A stretch of DNA of 64,000 nucleotides from Alkalihalobacillus sp. FSL W8-0930 (GTDB taxonomy: Bacteria; Bacillota; Bacilli; Bacillales; Bacillaceae_D): assembly GCA_037965595.1 (NCBI GenBank), contig CP150183.1, positions 2,914,001 through 2,978,000 of the forward strand, in the 5' to 3' direction. Positions 1-8,370 of the stretch are shown here, one piece after another. The translations under genes and the position numbers were made by a program. The notes beneath the pieces were generated by a model. It was given only the letters and a program-made list of their open reading frames with translations, was not told where the DNA came from and did no database searches. The stretch's first letter is position 1; the number at the start of each line of letters is the position of its first letter.

Positions 1-678
1 TACAAAAGCCGTAGGGGGCTTGATCATGACTCCATTCCCTGCTAGTTGAATCCATGCTCGCTCTGAAAATCTCCTGTGGCAAAGCGTACCTTCTATTGTT
101 TCGCTTCCTGCTCCGTCCAGTGTTGTATCTGTTACATATTGAATGGCATTTTCCGATAGGCCCATAAAGTATGGATAGGTTGTTAAAAAGGTTTCGTCCA
201 CAACGGTTCTTGGTCCCTGCATATACAATTCTTCATACCAGTTCTCAAGCTGCTCAAGTCTGGTTGTCCAGATGGCTCCCCATTGTCCAAACAGTTCCTG
301 CTGTCTGACTCTCGGCTGAATTTGCCTTCCAAAATGATGCCAAGAAGCCAAGTGTTCTCCTATACCCCTCTCATCCGTTGGCAGAGGTTGGGCACGCACA
401 TGATTCGGCAATGGCAATTGGCAGAGATACATTTCTGAGCCTTCAATTAAGCTGACATTAGCTCCTTGCACGGTTTGAACTAATTCCGGAACAGATACAT
501 CTCCTGCCTCTCTCAGAAAAGAGATAAATGTGAGCATATCTGCTTCATTTGAAGCACTCTCATCTTTTGGGAACAAAATGTAGGGAACGCCTCCCGCTTC
601 AAAGCATTCATACCCATCTAACTTAAATCGTTTTTCACTATACAACCGATAACTGTCGTAAATGTTCCGTTCAAACAT
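1..678 (-). CDS. yutH: YutH-like spore coat-associated protein, 3' end outside window
   Basis: The reading frame is open from an ATG at 678, preceded by a GGAGGAGG Shine-Dalgarno, down to the window edge. About 226 N-terminal residues are visible (start MFERNIYDSYRLY). The N-terminus, and its position directly beside yutG and yutF, match YutH, a protein of about 340 residues associated with the spore coat and distantly related to CotS and aminoglycoside phosphotransferase-like kinases. The catalytic part would lie beyond the edge, so kinase residues cannot be checked. It is divergent from yutG, with about 115 bp between the two starts. Assignment rests on synteny and general resemblance. Confidence 0.72.
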   Translation of the reverse strand, partial: MFERNIYDSYRLYSEKRFKLDGYECFEAGGVPYILFPKDESASNEADMLTFISFLREAGDVSVPELVQTVQGANVSLIEGSEMYLCQLPLPNHVRAQPLPTDERGIGEHLASWHHFGRQIQPRVRQQELFGQWGAIWTTRLEQLENWYEELYMQGPRTVVDETFLTTYPYFMGLSENAIQYVTDTTLDGAGSETIEGTLCHRRFSERAWIQLAGNGVMIKPPTAFV

Positions 679-794
679 CGTTTTCCTCCTCCAGAGGTTT
701 TGTCATTATACATAGTCTATGACCCAGTTGGATAAAATGTGTGCAGAAATCCAACACTAGAAAACACAATGATGGATCGTAAGGAGAGGACGTT

Positions 795-1331
795 ATGAGA
801 ACCGTTTGTTCACAAAAAGAATTGTCAGATAAGGCAAGAGATTGGCTTACATTTAGAGGAGTCACTATAGATGACATGGCTGAGCTTGTTCACTTTTTAC
901 AGAAGGCTTATCATCCGAACCTGTCAATGGAGCTATGCAAGGAAAATGTTGAACGTGTTCTATCAAAGCGAGAAGTTCAAAATGCAATCATTACAGGCAT
1001 TCAGTTAGATATTTTAACGGAGAAAAAGCTGCTCGAAGCTCCCTTGCAAGGCATTCTAGAACGGGATGAAGGCTTATATGGAATTGACGAGGTGATCGCT
1101 TTATCCATTGTGAATGTGTACGGTTCCATCGGTTTTACAAACTATGGATATGTCGACAAGCTAAAGCCTGGCATTCTAAAAAAATTAAACGAGAAAAAAG
1201 AAGGCGTTTGTCACACCTTCTTAGATGATATTGTAGGAGCCATTGCAGCAGCTGCATCCAGTCGTCTTGCACATCGAATGGAGGAAGAACCTACTATTCA
1301 AATGTCCACTGAGAAAGAGCTTGAAGTGTAA
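795..1331 (+). CDS. yutG: PgpA-family protein YutG (phosphatidylglycerophosphatase-like)
   Basis: This 178-residue protein resembles the Bacillus YutG branch of the PgpA family, whose E. coli member removes phosphate from phosphatidylglycerophosphate. The segment around residues 97-120 (DEVIALSIVNVYGSIGFTNY) and the alanine-rich segment near 148-155 look like the family core. No clear transmembrane helix is present, so membrane attachment would have to be peripheral, and the enzymatic role is inferred from the family only. The ATG at 795 follows a GGAGAGG ribosome site. The last 38 bp overlap the 3' end of the convergent yutF. Confidence 0.75.
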   Translation: MRTVCSQKELSDKARDWLTFRGVTIDDMAELVHFLQKAYHPNLSMELCKENVERVLSKREVQNAIITGIQLDILTEKKLLEAPLQGILERDEGLYGIDEVIALSIVNVYGSIGFTNYGYVDKLKPGILKKLNEKKEGVCHTFLDDIVGAIAAAASSRLAHRMEEEPTIQMSTEKELEV

Positions 1332-2058
1332 TCGTTGGTTTCACTGGCAAATGAGGCAGATCAGCTTCCGTTGTGACACCCGAGAGAACAAGCATTGTAT
1401 CCATGCCCGCGTTCATTCCAGCCATAATGTCTGTACGGTAGTTATCACCAACCATCACTGTTTCATTTGCAGATGTCCCTAACAATCGAAGAGCTTGTGT
1501 GATGATGAGCGTTTCTGGCTTCCCAACAAACATCGGCTTCGTTCCTGATGCTGTTGCAATTGCTGCTACAATCGAACCATTACCCGGAACTAGCCCTTCC
1601 TCCGTTGGTAATGCATGATCTTGGTTTGTTGCAATAAATGTAGCTCCTTGCTGGATGAGTAGAGACGCTTGTTTAATTTTTTGATAGGTTACTTCACGAT
1701 CTAACCCAACGACGACAAAATCAACGTTCTTATCTGCTTCAACAAGACCCTCATGATGGCATGCCTCTCGGAGCCCCGCTTCCCCAATTACGTACACACG
1801 AGCCTCTTGTTTCTGCTCCCGAATGTAAGAAGCCGTGGCCATAGCCGATGTGTACAGATGTTTGGGTGTTGCGGGAATGGCTAGTGAATGCAGGTGTGCA
1901 GCTGCCATTTCCGGAGTTTTTGTTGAATTATTCGTCACAAATAAATACGGAAGCTCTCTTCGTTTCAGCTCTTTTACAAAATCGATGGCTTCTGGAATCA
2001 CTTCTCCTCCACGATACATCGTCCCATCCAAATCAATTAAATACCCTTTGTATGACAT
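1294..2058 (-). CDS. yutF: HAD-superfamily (NagD-like, class IIA) sugar phosphatase YutF
   Basis: A 254-residue HAD phosphatase. The catalytic motif DxDGT is at residues 9-13 (LIDLDGTMYRG), motif II is VTNNST near residue 43, the motif III lysine lies in VGKPE, and the acidic motif IV is MVGDNYRTDIMAG near the C-terminus. The large cap domain between motifs II and III defines class IIA, which acts on small phosphorylated metabolites in the cytoplasm. I chose the ATG at 2058 rather than the upstream in-frame codon at 2091 because AAAGGA lies 8 nt before it. It follows the HTH regulator on the same strand with a short gap and converges on yutG. Confidence 0.9.
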   Translation of the reverse strand: MSYKGYLIDLDGTMYRGGEVIPEAIDFVKELKRRELPYLFVTNNSTKTPEMAAAHLHSLAIPATPKHLYTSAMATASYIREQKQEARVYVIGEAGLREACHHEGLVEADKNVDFVVVGLDREVTYQKIKQASLLIQQGATFIATNQDHALPTEEGLVPGNGSIVAAIATASGTKPMFVGKPETLIITQALRLLGTSANETVMVGDNYRTDIMAGMNAGMDTMLVLSGVTTEADLPHLPVKPTITLQALSQWTFE

Positions 2059-2099
2059 GACTCCATTCCTTTCATGAGAAAAACCGCCCAATGGACGGC

Positions 2100-2741
2100 T
2101 TACTTTAATGCTGATTGCTTATTGATTTTATACACACAGTGCGCATCTCCATTTTCGGCCATACATGCTGTACGTTCTACGCTTTCTGTATGAAGTAATT
2201 CCTTAAATAACTTTTTCTCACATGTACAGGCGATAGGATAAGCCTTGGCCACATGTGCAATTGGACAATTGTATTCAATAAATTCGTACGAACCATCCTT
2301 GTTCTCTGACCACTGAACCATATATCCTTGTTCATTCTGAATGTCAGCTAGTGCCCGAATGCGTTCTTTTAATGTTCCAGTCACACTCGCTTCATACGAA
2401 TCATGTAGGCGATTGTGCCGCTTCTCAAATAATTGATTGACAGCTTCTTTGCCATATAAATCCTGTAGATCATCAAGGAAACCAAGTGATAGCTGGCTAT
2501 AATTTCGTGGGAAATTCTCGTTTCCCTTTTCGGTTAAATAGTATTTATGAACGGGCCGTCCCATGGTTTGACGAACCAATCGGGAGGTAATTAATCCTTC
2601 GTCTTCTAACCCTCGCAAATGACGTCTAACCGCCATCTCCGTAATCTTAAGCATTTCAGACAGTTCAGCTGTTGTCATCTCGTGCTTACGCTTTAATAGG
2701 GTTAACACAACTGAACGAGTTGACGTTGATTGGTCTCTCAT
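2100..2741 (-). CDS. SufR-like winged-helix regulator with C-terminal cysteine cluster
   Basis: A 213-residue protein with a DeoR/ArsR-like winged helix at about residues 8-70 (MTTAELSEMLKITEMAVRRH recognition region, then the wing with GRPVHKYYLT). The C-terminus carries five cysteines spaced C-x12-C-x-C-x18-C-x8-C, beginning NCPIAHVA. This resembles SufR-type regulators, which bind an Fe-S cluster through C-terminal cysteines and repress suf genes. The spacing is not identical to cyanobacterial SufR, so cluster binding is inference. The ATG at 2741 is chosen because AAGGTGG precedes it; the upstream ATG at 2780 has no ribosome site. It is probably transcribed with yutF. Confidence 0.72.
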   Translation of the reverse strand: MRDQSTSTRSVVLTLLKRKHEMTTAELSEMLKITEMAVRRHLRGLEDEGLITSRLVRQTMGRPVHKYYLTEKGNENFPRNYSQLSLGFLDDLQDLYGKEAVNQLFEKRHNRLHDSYEASVTGTLKERIRALADIQNEQGYMVQWSENKDGSYEFIEYNCPIAHVAKAYPIACTCEKKLFKELLHTESVERTACMAENGDAHCVYKINKQSALK

Positions 2742-2762
2742 TCTGTCCACCACCTTACGTTT

Positions 2763-2792
2763 ATTGTAAGCGATGGGCATTCTTTTTGTAAA
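2763..2792 (-). promoter_or_regulatory. Predicted sigma-A promoter of the SufR-like regulator
   Basis: On the minus strand a TTTACA -35 (2787-2792) and a TACAAT -10 (2763-2768) are separated by 18 bp, just upstream of the regulator start. The promoter lies between arms CGTTTA and TAAACG (25 bp apart), which could be an autoregulatory operator; this is inference. Confidence 0.5.
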
Positions 2793-2806
2793 CGAACAGG
2801 ACTTGT

Positions 2807-3250
2807 CTACTCTTTAGGTAAAAAAGCAGATACTGGTCCTAGCTCGTTTTCCAAATAGCTACGGACATTCTCTGGGAATACTTTTAATGCTCCGCTTTGT
2901 GCTTGGAGGAGTTGATAAAGTTCGCTGTGGTTAATGGTCCCCGTTGTTTGAATGATCTCTTTTCTAGCTTGAAGAATTTCTTTTAGCGATTCTCCTTGCT
3001 CATGCGGTACAACACGTTCGTCCACTAAAATATCAACAATGTCTGCGTAACTCCCTGGATCGCGCATGATAAATCCATCAATCATACTATTTCCTACATC
3101 GATAATTGCTTCAATCATGAGGTAGCAAACACGCTCCAAAGCTAAATCCTCTACAATTGAATTACGTTCCTTTAGCGAATCCAATGTTGGAAAAAGCGAT
3201 TCCATATACTGTAATGTCGTTTCAATCTTCGTACGGTCTACAAAATACAT
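2807..3250 (-). CDS. yutE: DUF86/HepT-like protein YutE
   Basis: A 147-residue, mostly helical protein of the DUF86 family. The core LERVCYLMIEAIIDVGN (about residues 44-60) is the conserved helix of HepT-like toxins, and the location between yutD and yutF matches Bacillus YutE. HepT RNases carry an R-x4-x-H motif; I see no such arginine-histidine pair here and no MNT nucleotidyltransferase antitoxin gene beside it, so an active toxin role is not supported. The ATG at 3250 is preferred over an in-frame TTG at 3262 that lies directly against the AAAGGA ribosome site. Confidence 0.82.
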   Translation of the reverse strand: MYFVDRTKIETTLQYMESLFPTLDSLKERNSIVEDLALERVCYLMIEAIIDVGNSMIDGFIMRDPGSYADIVDILVDERVVPHEQGESLKEILQARKEIIQTTGTINHSELYQLLQAQSGALKVFPENVRSYLENELGPVSAFLPKE

Positions 3251-3338
3251 TCTATAACCCAATCCTTTCTTGTAAGCGCAGTCAACTAAAAATAAAAGAA
3301 CATCTTTTGGTTACCCTATAAATAAAGGGGGCTTTCTC

Positions 3339-3584
3339 TTGAAAAAGACTACAGAATATCACGACTTTAAAAACGTTGAAGCGATGCATAATTATGTGAC
3401 AGCTGAAGCCACTCCTGAAGGTCCTTATGGTTCTCCAATAGGTAAGGACACACCCGTGGAGGGAAAAAGCACTCCGTGGCAAAAGGGTCAACGTACCTAC
3501 AGTGCATTTAATTATGTAAATAAAGATCTTCACCAACATACGCCCAGGAAATACCCTGGACATCATCCACCACATGATTCATAA
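3339..3584 (+). CDS. Small conserved Bacillus protein of unknown function
   Basis: An 81-residue hydrophilic protein (start MKKTTEYHDFKNVEAMHNYV) rich in Pro, Gly, His and Tyr, without membrane segment or signal peptide. A GGGGGC ribosome site lies 8 nt before the ATG, and a strong terminator follows directly. Similar short proteins containing GPYGSP and a histidine-rich tail (PGHHPPHDS) occur in other bacilli, usually labelled cytosolic protein. The function is unknown. It lies alone between convergent yutD and divergent yutE. Confidence 0.7.
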   Translation: MKKTTEYHDFKNVEAMHNYVTAEATPEGPYGSPIGKDTPVEGKSTPWQKGQRTYSAFNYVNKDLHQHTPRKYPGHHPPHDS

Positions 3585-3606
3585 AAGAGGGTTATTTACC
3601 CTCTTT
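3582..3606. terminator. Bidirectional terminator between the 81-aa gene and yutD
   Basis: AAAGAGGGT and ACCCTCTTT form a 9-bp stem with a 5-nt loop, flanked by T runs on both strands. On the minus strand the stem includes the end of yutD. Confidence 0.75.
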
Positions 3607-3908
3607 TTGTTTATGTTTATTACCTTTATCTGAACGTTTTTTAATACGTTTTACGACAAAATACGCGCATCCAAAATTACAATACTCATAAAGATAATCC
3701 GGCAACGTACTAATCTTAGAATCATATGTTGATTTCTTATGTTTGTCTTCAAAAAACCTCTTAGGCGTAATTGATTGTAGCCCCAATCTCCTACAATATA
3801 ATCGTATTTATTTAAGATATCGCTATAACGCGCCTTAAAGGCTTCTTCGTCCCAGCCATCTTTTATATTTTCAACGACTTCAAATTGAAGCTCCTGAATC
3901 GTAACCAA
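3592..3908 (-). pseudogene. yutD: yutD (DUF1027) interrupted by a homopolymer frameshift
   Basis: Two overlapping frames together encode a full YutD protein of about 105 residues, close to the usual 100. The first frame starts at a TTG (3908) behind GTGAGGTG and reads to GDWGYNQLRLRGF. The second continues with FEDKHKKSTYDSKISTLPDY and CNFGCAYFVVKR. They join if the run of six A (3751-3756, six T on the coding strand) had one more base. As written, the first frame leaves the family sequence after the run and adds an unrelated tail. The cause may be a real mutation, a sequencing error in a homopolymer, or slippage that restores the frame. YutD function is unknown. Confidence 0.85.
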
Positions 3909-4010
3909 CGCGTATACACCTCACGTTTCATTTTTTCCATTGTATCATAAGCATTAGGTGGCAGGAAATGTCGGGTTTTGTAAAAGGAGAACAACATTTT
4001 AACCATTAAA

Positions 4011-4045
4011 AAGACGGACATTTCTTTTAATCGAATGTCCGTCTT
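4011..4045 (-). terminator. Terminator downstream of lipA
   Basis: A 12-bp perfect stem (AAGACGGACATT and its complement, 4011-4022 and 4034-4045) with an 11-nt loop is followed on the minus strand by a T run. It lies 8 bp after the lipA stop. Confidence 0.85.
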
Positions 4046-4052
4046 CTATTTG

Positions 4053-4976
4053 TTATGAATTCACGATTGATCCATCTTGAACTTTTCTGGCTTCTTCATT
4101 TACTTGTGCCTGATTCACCTGTTCATCAGCATGGTATGACGAACGAACGAGTGGTCCCGCTTCACAATGACTGAACCCTTTACTCATTGCAATTTCACGA
4201 AGCTCTGCAAATTCATCTGGGTGATAATATTTTTGTACTTTTAAATGCTTTTTAGTAGGTTGTAGATATTGGCCAATCGTCATAATGTTTACGTTGTTTG
4301 CTCTAAGATCATCCATCGTTTCAATGATCTCTTCTTTAGTTTCACCAAGACCAATCATTAAGCTTGATTTTGTTGGAATATCCTCGTGCATTTCCTTGGC
4401 ACGACGAAGGAACTCAAGCGTACGTTCATAAGTCGCACGCGCTCGAACTCTTGGAGATAAGCGGCGAACCGTCTCAATATTGTGGTTCATAATATTAGGT
4501 CTGGCATCCATAAGTGTCTTCAGACTGTTTTCATTTCCAAGCATATCTGAAGGAAGCACCTCTATCGTACAGAACGGATTTTTGCGACGAATTGCTCGTA
4601 CCGTTTCAGCAAAAACCTCGGCTCCTCCGTCCTTTAGATCATCTCTAGCAACTGCAGTGATCACCACATGTTTAAGACCCATATCACTAACCGAGTCTGC
4701 TACACGCTCTGGCTCTTGTAGATCAAGTTCGGTAGGTAAGCCTGTCTTCACTGCACAAAACCGACAGGCACGTGTACAGATGTCACCCAGGATCATAAAT
4801 GTAGCCGTTTTTCGAACAGCCCAACATTCATGAATATTGGGACATCTTGCTTCCTCACATACCGTATGTAGTTTCTTTTCTCTCATCATCTTCTTTAAAT
4901 TTGTATAGGATTCATTGGTATTAAGCTTAATTTTAAGCCATTCTGGTTTACGGACATGCTCTTCTTTCTTTGCCAC
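4053..4976 (-). CDS. lipA: Lipoyl synthase
   Basis: A 307-residue radical-SAM enzyme that inserts two sulfurs into octanoyl groups on lipoyl-dependent proteins such as GcvH. The N-terminal auxiliary cluster motif is [12 protein letters not shown] (C-x4-C-x5-C), and the radical-SAM motif is CTRACRFC (CxxxCxxC). The C-terminal RSSYHADEQ serine motif is present. I chose the GTG at 4976, giving [16 protein letters not shown] as in other Bacillus LipA, over the in-frame ATG at 4988. It stands alone between yutD and the divergent lytH, as in B. subtilis. Confidence 0.96.
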   Translation of the reverse strand: MAKKEEHVRKPEWLKIKLNTNESYTNLKKMMREKKLHTVCEEARCPNIHECWAVRKTATFMILGDICTRACRFCAVKTGLPTELDLQEPERVADSVSDMGLKHVVITAVARDDLKDGGAEVFAETVRAIRRKNPFCTIEVLPSDMLGNENSLKTLMDARPNIMNHNIETVRRLSPRVRARATYERTLEFLRRAKEMHEDIPTKSSLMIGLGETKEEIIETMDDLRANNVNIMTIGQYLQPTKKHLKVQKYYHPDEFAELREIAMSKGFSHCEAGPLVRSSYHADEQVNQAQVNEEARKVQDGSIVNS

Positions 4977-5155
4977 TCTATCCACCATCCTTACTAATCA
5001 TATCAACTTTAAAACTATTCTCTTCTTACTTTATCATGAGTAAACCATTTAGCCAAACCCCTCTAATTAAAAAATTTCCAATCATTCACTAATATATTTT
5101 TTACATTGAAGCTTACACTACCCGTATAACGCTTGATTGAAAGGAGCAGCCAAAC

Positions 5156-6163
5156 GTGTCTCCAAAACGATTTTTTTTAGTTATTCTTCTGTTTATTATC
5201 TGTGTACAAGCGCTGCTTCCTCATTCAGGACTGGCTGCCGAACAATCCGATACAACATATGAAGATCGGATGAACTTGTATAAAAAAACAGAAACCTTAA
5301 CAAATGTCCCTTGGTACTATCTTGCAGCTGTTGATACGTATGAAAGAGGGTTACGTAAAGCTTTAAGAGATCGGGACGAAGAAAAAGGATTAATTTCTAT
5401 CTTTTATTCACCTTCTCAATGGGCAGGTGCAACGAATCCTGACTTAGATGATTCGAATCCACTTTCTATCAGCATCTTTGGTGGTGTGGGCATGGACGGG
5501 GATGGGGACGGAATCGCAGATCGATTTAACGATGCAGACCTCCTCTTTACGTTTGCTCATTTTCTAGAGAAGTACGGCTTTAAAGAAGAAGATATGCGTA
5601 TTGCTTTATGGGAGTATTACAAACGAGAACAATCCGTTAATATTGTCCAATCTCATGCGAAAACGTATAAAGCATTCGGTACACTTGATCTACATGAACA
5701 CAGCTTTGTTATGCCACTCCACGCGAACTACAGCTACCGCAGTACATGGGGCGCCAAACGTGGATGGGGCGGACGCAGAATACATGAAGGAACAGATCTA
5801 TTTGCCGGATACGGGGTGCCTATTCAATCAACCTCATACGGTACCGTTGAATTAATTGGCTGGAATAACTATGGTGGATGGCGTGTAGGGATTCGAGACC
5901 TAGATAACATCTATCACTATTATGCTCATCTCAGCGGATTTGAAAAGGGCATCAAAAAAGGTGATGTGGTCAAACCTGGTCAGGTCGTAGGTTACTGTGG
6001 CAGCTCTGGCTACGGAAAACCAGGGACACAAGGAAAATTTCCTCCTCATCTCCATTACGGAATGTATCGCGATAACGGGGTAACAGAGTGGTCGTTTGAT
6101 CCTTATCCTTTGCTTAAAAGCTGGGAAAGACAGGCTTATAAGAATAAAAAGAAAAACCTCTAG
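5156..6163 (+). CDS. lytH: Secreted M23 peptidase LytH (YunA), sporulation L-Ala-D-Glu endopeptidase
   Basis: A 335-residue protein with a signal peptide (hydrophobic residues 6-24, cleavage near GLAAEQ), an N-terminal helical region, and a C-terminal LytM/M23 domain. Zinc ligands are visible as HEGTDLF (HxxxD) and HLHYG (HxH), with an additional YYAHL segment. In B. subtilis, LytH is a late mother-cell protein that trims cortex peptides from L-Ala to D-Glu in spore peptidoglycan; that function is taken from the family and from the identical position next to lipA. The start is a GTG behind AAAGGAG. It is monocistronic, ending in a terminator. Confidence 0.9.
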   Translation: MSPKRFFLVILLFIICVQALLPHSGLAAEQSDTTYEDRMNLYKKTETLTNVPWYYLAAVDTYERGLRKALRDRDEEKGLISIFYSPSQWAGATNPDLDDSNPLSISIFGGVGMDGDGDGIADRFNDADLLFTFAHFLEKYGFKEEDMRIALWEYYKREQSVNIVQSHAKTYKAFGTLDLHEHSFVMPLHANYSYRSTWGAKRGWGGRRIHEGTDLFAGYGVPIQSTSYGTVELIGWNNYGGWRVGIRDLDNIYHYYAHLSGFEKGIKKGDVVKPGQVVGYCGSSGYGKPGTQGKFPPHLHYGMYRDNGVTEWSFDPYPLLKSWERQAYKNKKKNL

Positions 6164-6187
6164 GAATACATTTCCCAGAGGTTTTTT
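6154..6187. terminator. Bidirectional terminator between lytH and the metS-like gene
   Basis: AAACCTCT-GG-AA pairs with TT-CC-AGAGGTTT around a short loop, with T runs on both strands. It serves lytH on the plus strand and the NSS transporter operon on the minus strand. Confidence 0.8.
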
Positions 6188-6188
6188 A

Positions 6189-6308
6189 TTATTTAGATTG
6201 AGCTTCTTTTCGCTTCGTTGCTTTTTTAGCATTCACGATACTGAACACCAAACCACCCCAGATAATGGTAGTACTTAGTATAAGCATGACAATTGCACTC
6301 GTACTCAT
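6189..6308 (-). CDS. MetS-family small subunit of the NSS transporter
   Basis: A 39-residue single-span membrane protein (start MSTSAIVMLILSTTIIWGG) with a lysine-rich C-terminal tail (KKATKRKEAQSK). Its ATG overlaps the stop of the transporter gene in an ATGA junction, so the two are translationally coupled. This size, topology and position match MetS, the small partner of the MetP methionine/alanine transporter described in Corynebacterium and annotated next to many NSS transporters in Bacilli. The role as a required subunit is inferred from that family. Confidence 0.82.
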   Translation of the reverse strand: MSTSAIVMLILSTTIIWGGLVFSIVNAKKATKRKEAQSK

Positions 6309-7828
6309 TCGTCATCCTTCCCTTCTTGAATCTCTTTTACAGACAACTGGTTTTTTCCTGTTTGCCATTTTAATGCTGAGATGACAAATCCAAATACGAT
6401 CGCAAGTACCGCAACACTCCAGCCAAATGTTAGTAAGAAGCCTGTATCGAGGTCTCCATAATTACTTGTAAGATTCGTTACCAAATTCTGAACGAACATA
6501 ATACCCAGAATGATTGGTGTGACAACCATCAAGCAGAAAGTCCACCAGCCGCCAATTTTAAAGTCAGATACACGGTTTGTATGATCTTTAATTTCAGGTA
6601 GCTTGCGGAATACCCACCCCATGGCAACTACTGTAACTAGACCTGAAACGGCAATACCAAAGTTGTTGATAAAGTAGTCAACCGCATCAAGAATATTCAC
6701 ACCATTTTGAGTAGCAAATACTAATGAGATGAGTGCAGATAATCCACCACCAACAATTACGGCTTTTGTACGTGTGACATTGAATTTATCTTGAATTCCT
6801 GCCACATACGTTTCTACAATTGAGATAAGTGATGTAATTCCCGCCAGCACTAAGCATCCAAAGAATAAGAAACCAAAGAATTCATTAAACCCTGGGAATG
6901 TATTAATAATTTCCGGGAACACAACAAAGGCAAGTCCAACCCCACCTGCTGCTACATCCTCGATTCCAACTCCATTTGATACGGCCATGAAACCAAGTAC
7001 TGCAAATACTCCAATACCTGCTAGAATTTCAAAACCGGAATTACTGAAAGCTGTAATAAATGCATTATTGTTAATATCTGCTTTCTTCGGTAAGTAGCTT
7101 GAGTAGGTAATCATGATTGCAAACGCAACAGATAAACTAAAGAAGATGTGGCCATAAGCCGCTACCCAGACAGCTGGGTCTTTTAATCCTTCCCAATCTG
7201 GTCTAAAGAATGCGTCTAATCCTAATGCAGCCCCTTCAAGCGTTAATGCTCGAATAACAATACATAAGAACATTAGGATTAATGTTGGAATCAAGATGCG
7301 GTTTGCAAGTTCAATTCCTTTTTTAACACCTTTAAACAAGATGGCTAGTGTAGCAGCCCAAACGATAATTAACGGAATTAAAACGCCAGGAACAAGCGAC
7401 CCTAAATACCCTGAAGCTTCTCCTACCTTTAAATACTCATTAAATAAAAATCCTTCCGGGTTGTCCCCCCAGCTTAAGCTGAATGAAAAATACGTATAAG
7501 AAACGGCCCAGGCAATGATGACGGAATAATAAGTAGAGATAACAAATGCAATAGCGATCTGCCACCAGCCCATCCATTCAGCCTTTCTATTAATACGCGC
7601 ATATGTTAATGGAGATGATCCACGGAACCGTTGACCCATTGTGAATTCCATAATTAAAATTGGAATACCCGCAGTTAACAATGCAAAGAGATAAGGAATT
7701 AAGAAAGCCCCTCCTCCATTCTCATATGCAACATACGGAAACCTCCAAATATTTCCTAACCCTACTGCAGATCCAATTGCAGCTAATACGAATCCAGCTC
7801 TGGACCCCCATTGTTCTCTTTCTGCCAT
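6305..7828 (-). CDS. Sodium-dependent NSS/SNF family transporter
   Basis: A 507-residue protein with 11 or 12 predicted membrane helices. The start MAEREQWGSRAGFVLAAIGS and the following GLGNIWRFPYVAYENGGGAF are the first helix and sodium/substrate-binding region of the neurotransmitter:sodium symporter fold. Bacterial members import amino acids such as Trp, Tyr, Ala or Met with sodium. The MetS-type small gene at its 3' end suggests a MetP-like methionine/alanine carrier, but the substrate cannot be read from the sequence. Start codon is preceded by AAGGGAG. A short inverted repeat lies upstream of the start (7861-7888). Confidence 0.9.
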   Translation of the reverse strand: MAEREQWGSRAGFVLAAIGSAVGLGNIWRFPYVAYENGGGAFLIPYLFALLTAGIPILIMEFTMGQRFRGSSPLTYARINRKAEWMGWWQIAIAFVISTYYSVIIAWAVSYTYFSFSLSWGDNPEGFLFNEYLKVGEASGYLGSLVPGVLIPLIIVWAATLAILFKGVKKGIELANRILIPTLILMFLCIVIRALTLEGAALGLDAFFRPDWEGLKDPAVWVAAYGHIFFSLSVAFAIMITYSSYLPKKADINNNAFITAFSNSGFEILAGIGVFAVLGFMAVSNGVGIEDVAAGGVGLAFVVFPEIINTFPGFNEFFGFLFFGCLVLAGITSLISIVETYVAGIQDKFNVTRTKAVIVGGGLSALISLVFATQNGVNILDAVDYFINNFGIAVSGLVTVVAMGWVFRKLPEIKDHTNRVSDFKIGGWWTFCLMVVTPIILGIMFVQNLVTNLTSNYGDLDTGFLLTFGWSVAVLAIVFGFVISALKWQTGKNQLSVKEIQEGKDDE

Positions 7829-7860
7829 ACTGTTTGAACTCCCTTCAACTTGTTCACAAA

Positions 7861-7888
7861 TCAGATCACCTTAGTCAAAATGATCTGA
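7861..7888. promoter_or_regulatory. Inverted repeat upstream of the NSS transporter
   Basis: Perfect 8-bp arms TCAGATCA and TGATCTGA, 12 bp apart, lie 33-60 bp before the transporter start. It could be an operator or a leader hairpin. The rest of the 316-bp gap (7829-8144) holds no gene; a TATACT -10 candidate for the next plus-strand gene is at 8067-8072. Confidence 0.4.
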
Positions 7889-8144
7889 CAATTCAAATTA
7901 GACATATTGTAGGAAAAATCGTCATTTTCTTAACACAATGTCAATTATTCATTATAGGCATGCTCCTTACAGTTGTCAAAGTAAGTTATATCCAAATGGA
8001 AATTTGTCGATTTATGTTTATCTATTATTAAGTTAGGGAAAAGAGTTTATTTAACTTAATCTATCGTATACTTTGCTAGTTAAGTGTGAGAGAATGAATT
8101 AACAGCTTCACGATAGGCTGAATCGATATTGAGGAGTGTGCCCC

Positions 8145-8315
8145 ATGTACAAAGTCATTCGTACTGTAAAAGGGGTAACAGAGACTCTGAAGGATTCAAA
8201 CAGCCATTTGGATAAAACCTTTACAGATTCTGTTGCCGCAGAATTGTTGGCAAAGAAACTGAACGCAAATTCATTGATGAATGCTGATCATTGGCGAGTA
8301 CAACAGGTTAGATAA
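8145..8315 (+). CDS. Unknown 56-residue protein
   Basis: A short frame encoding MYKVIRTVKGVTETLKDSNS and ending NADHWRVQQVR. A GAGGAG ribosome site lies 8 nt before the ATG, and a strong GC-rich terminator follows 55 bp after the stop, which makes a real small gene likely. The protein is charged, probably an N-terminal beta strand followed by a helix (DSVAAELLAKKLNA), with no cysteine cluster and no membrane span. I do not recognise the family. It is isolated between the divergent NSS transporter and the convergent nhaC-like gene. Confidence 0.68.
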   Translation: MYKVIRTVKGVTETLKDSNSHLDKTFTDSVAAELLAKKLNANSLMNADHWRVQQVR

Positions 8316-8370
8316 TCTAGGTAATGAGTGGCTGCTTATTTATTTGATTATTTAGCTAGACTACTATAAA

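Noticed and set aside
7660-8031. 123-residue frame on the plus strand
   Set aside because: It overlaps the start of the NSS transporter in antisense and has no ribosome site.
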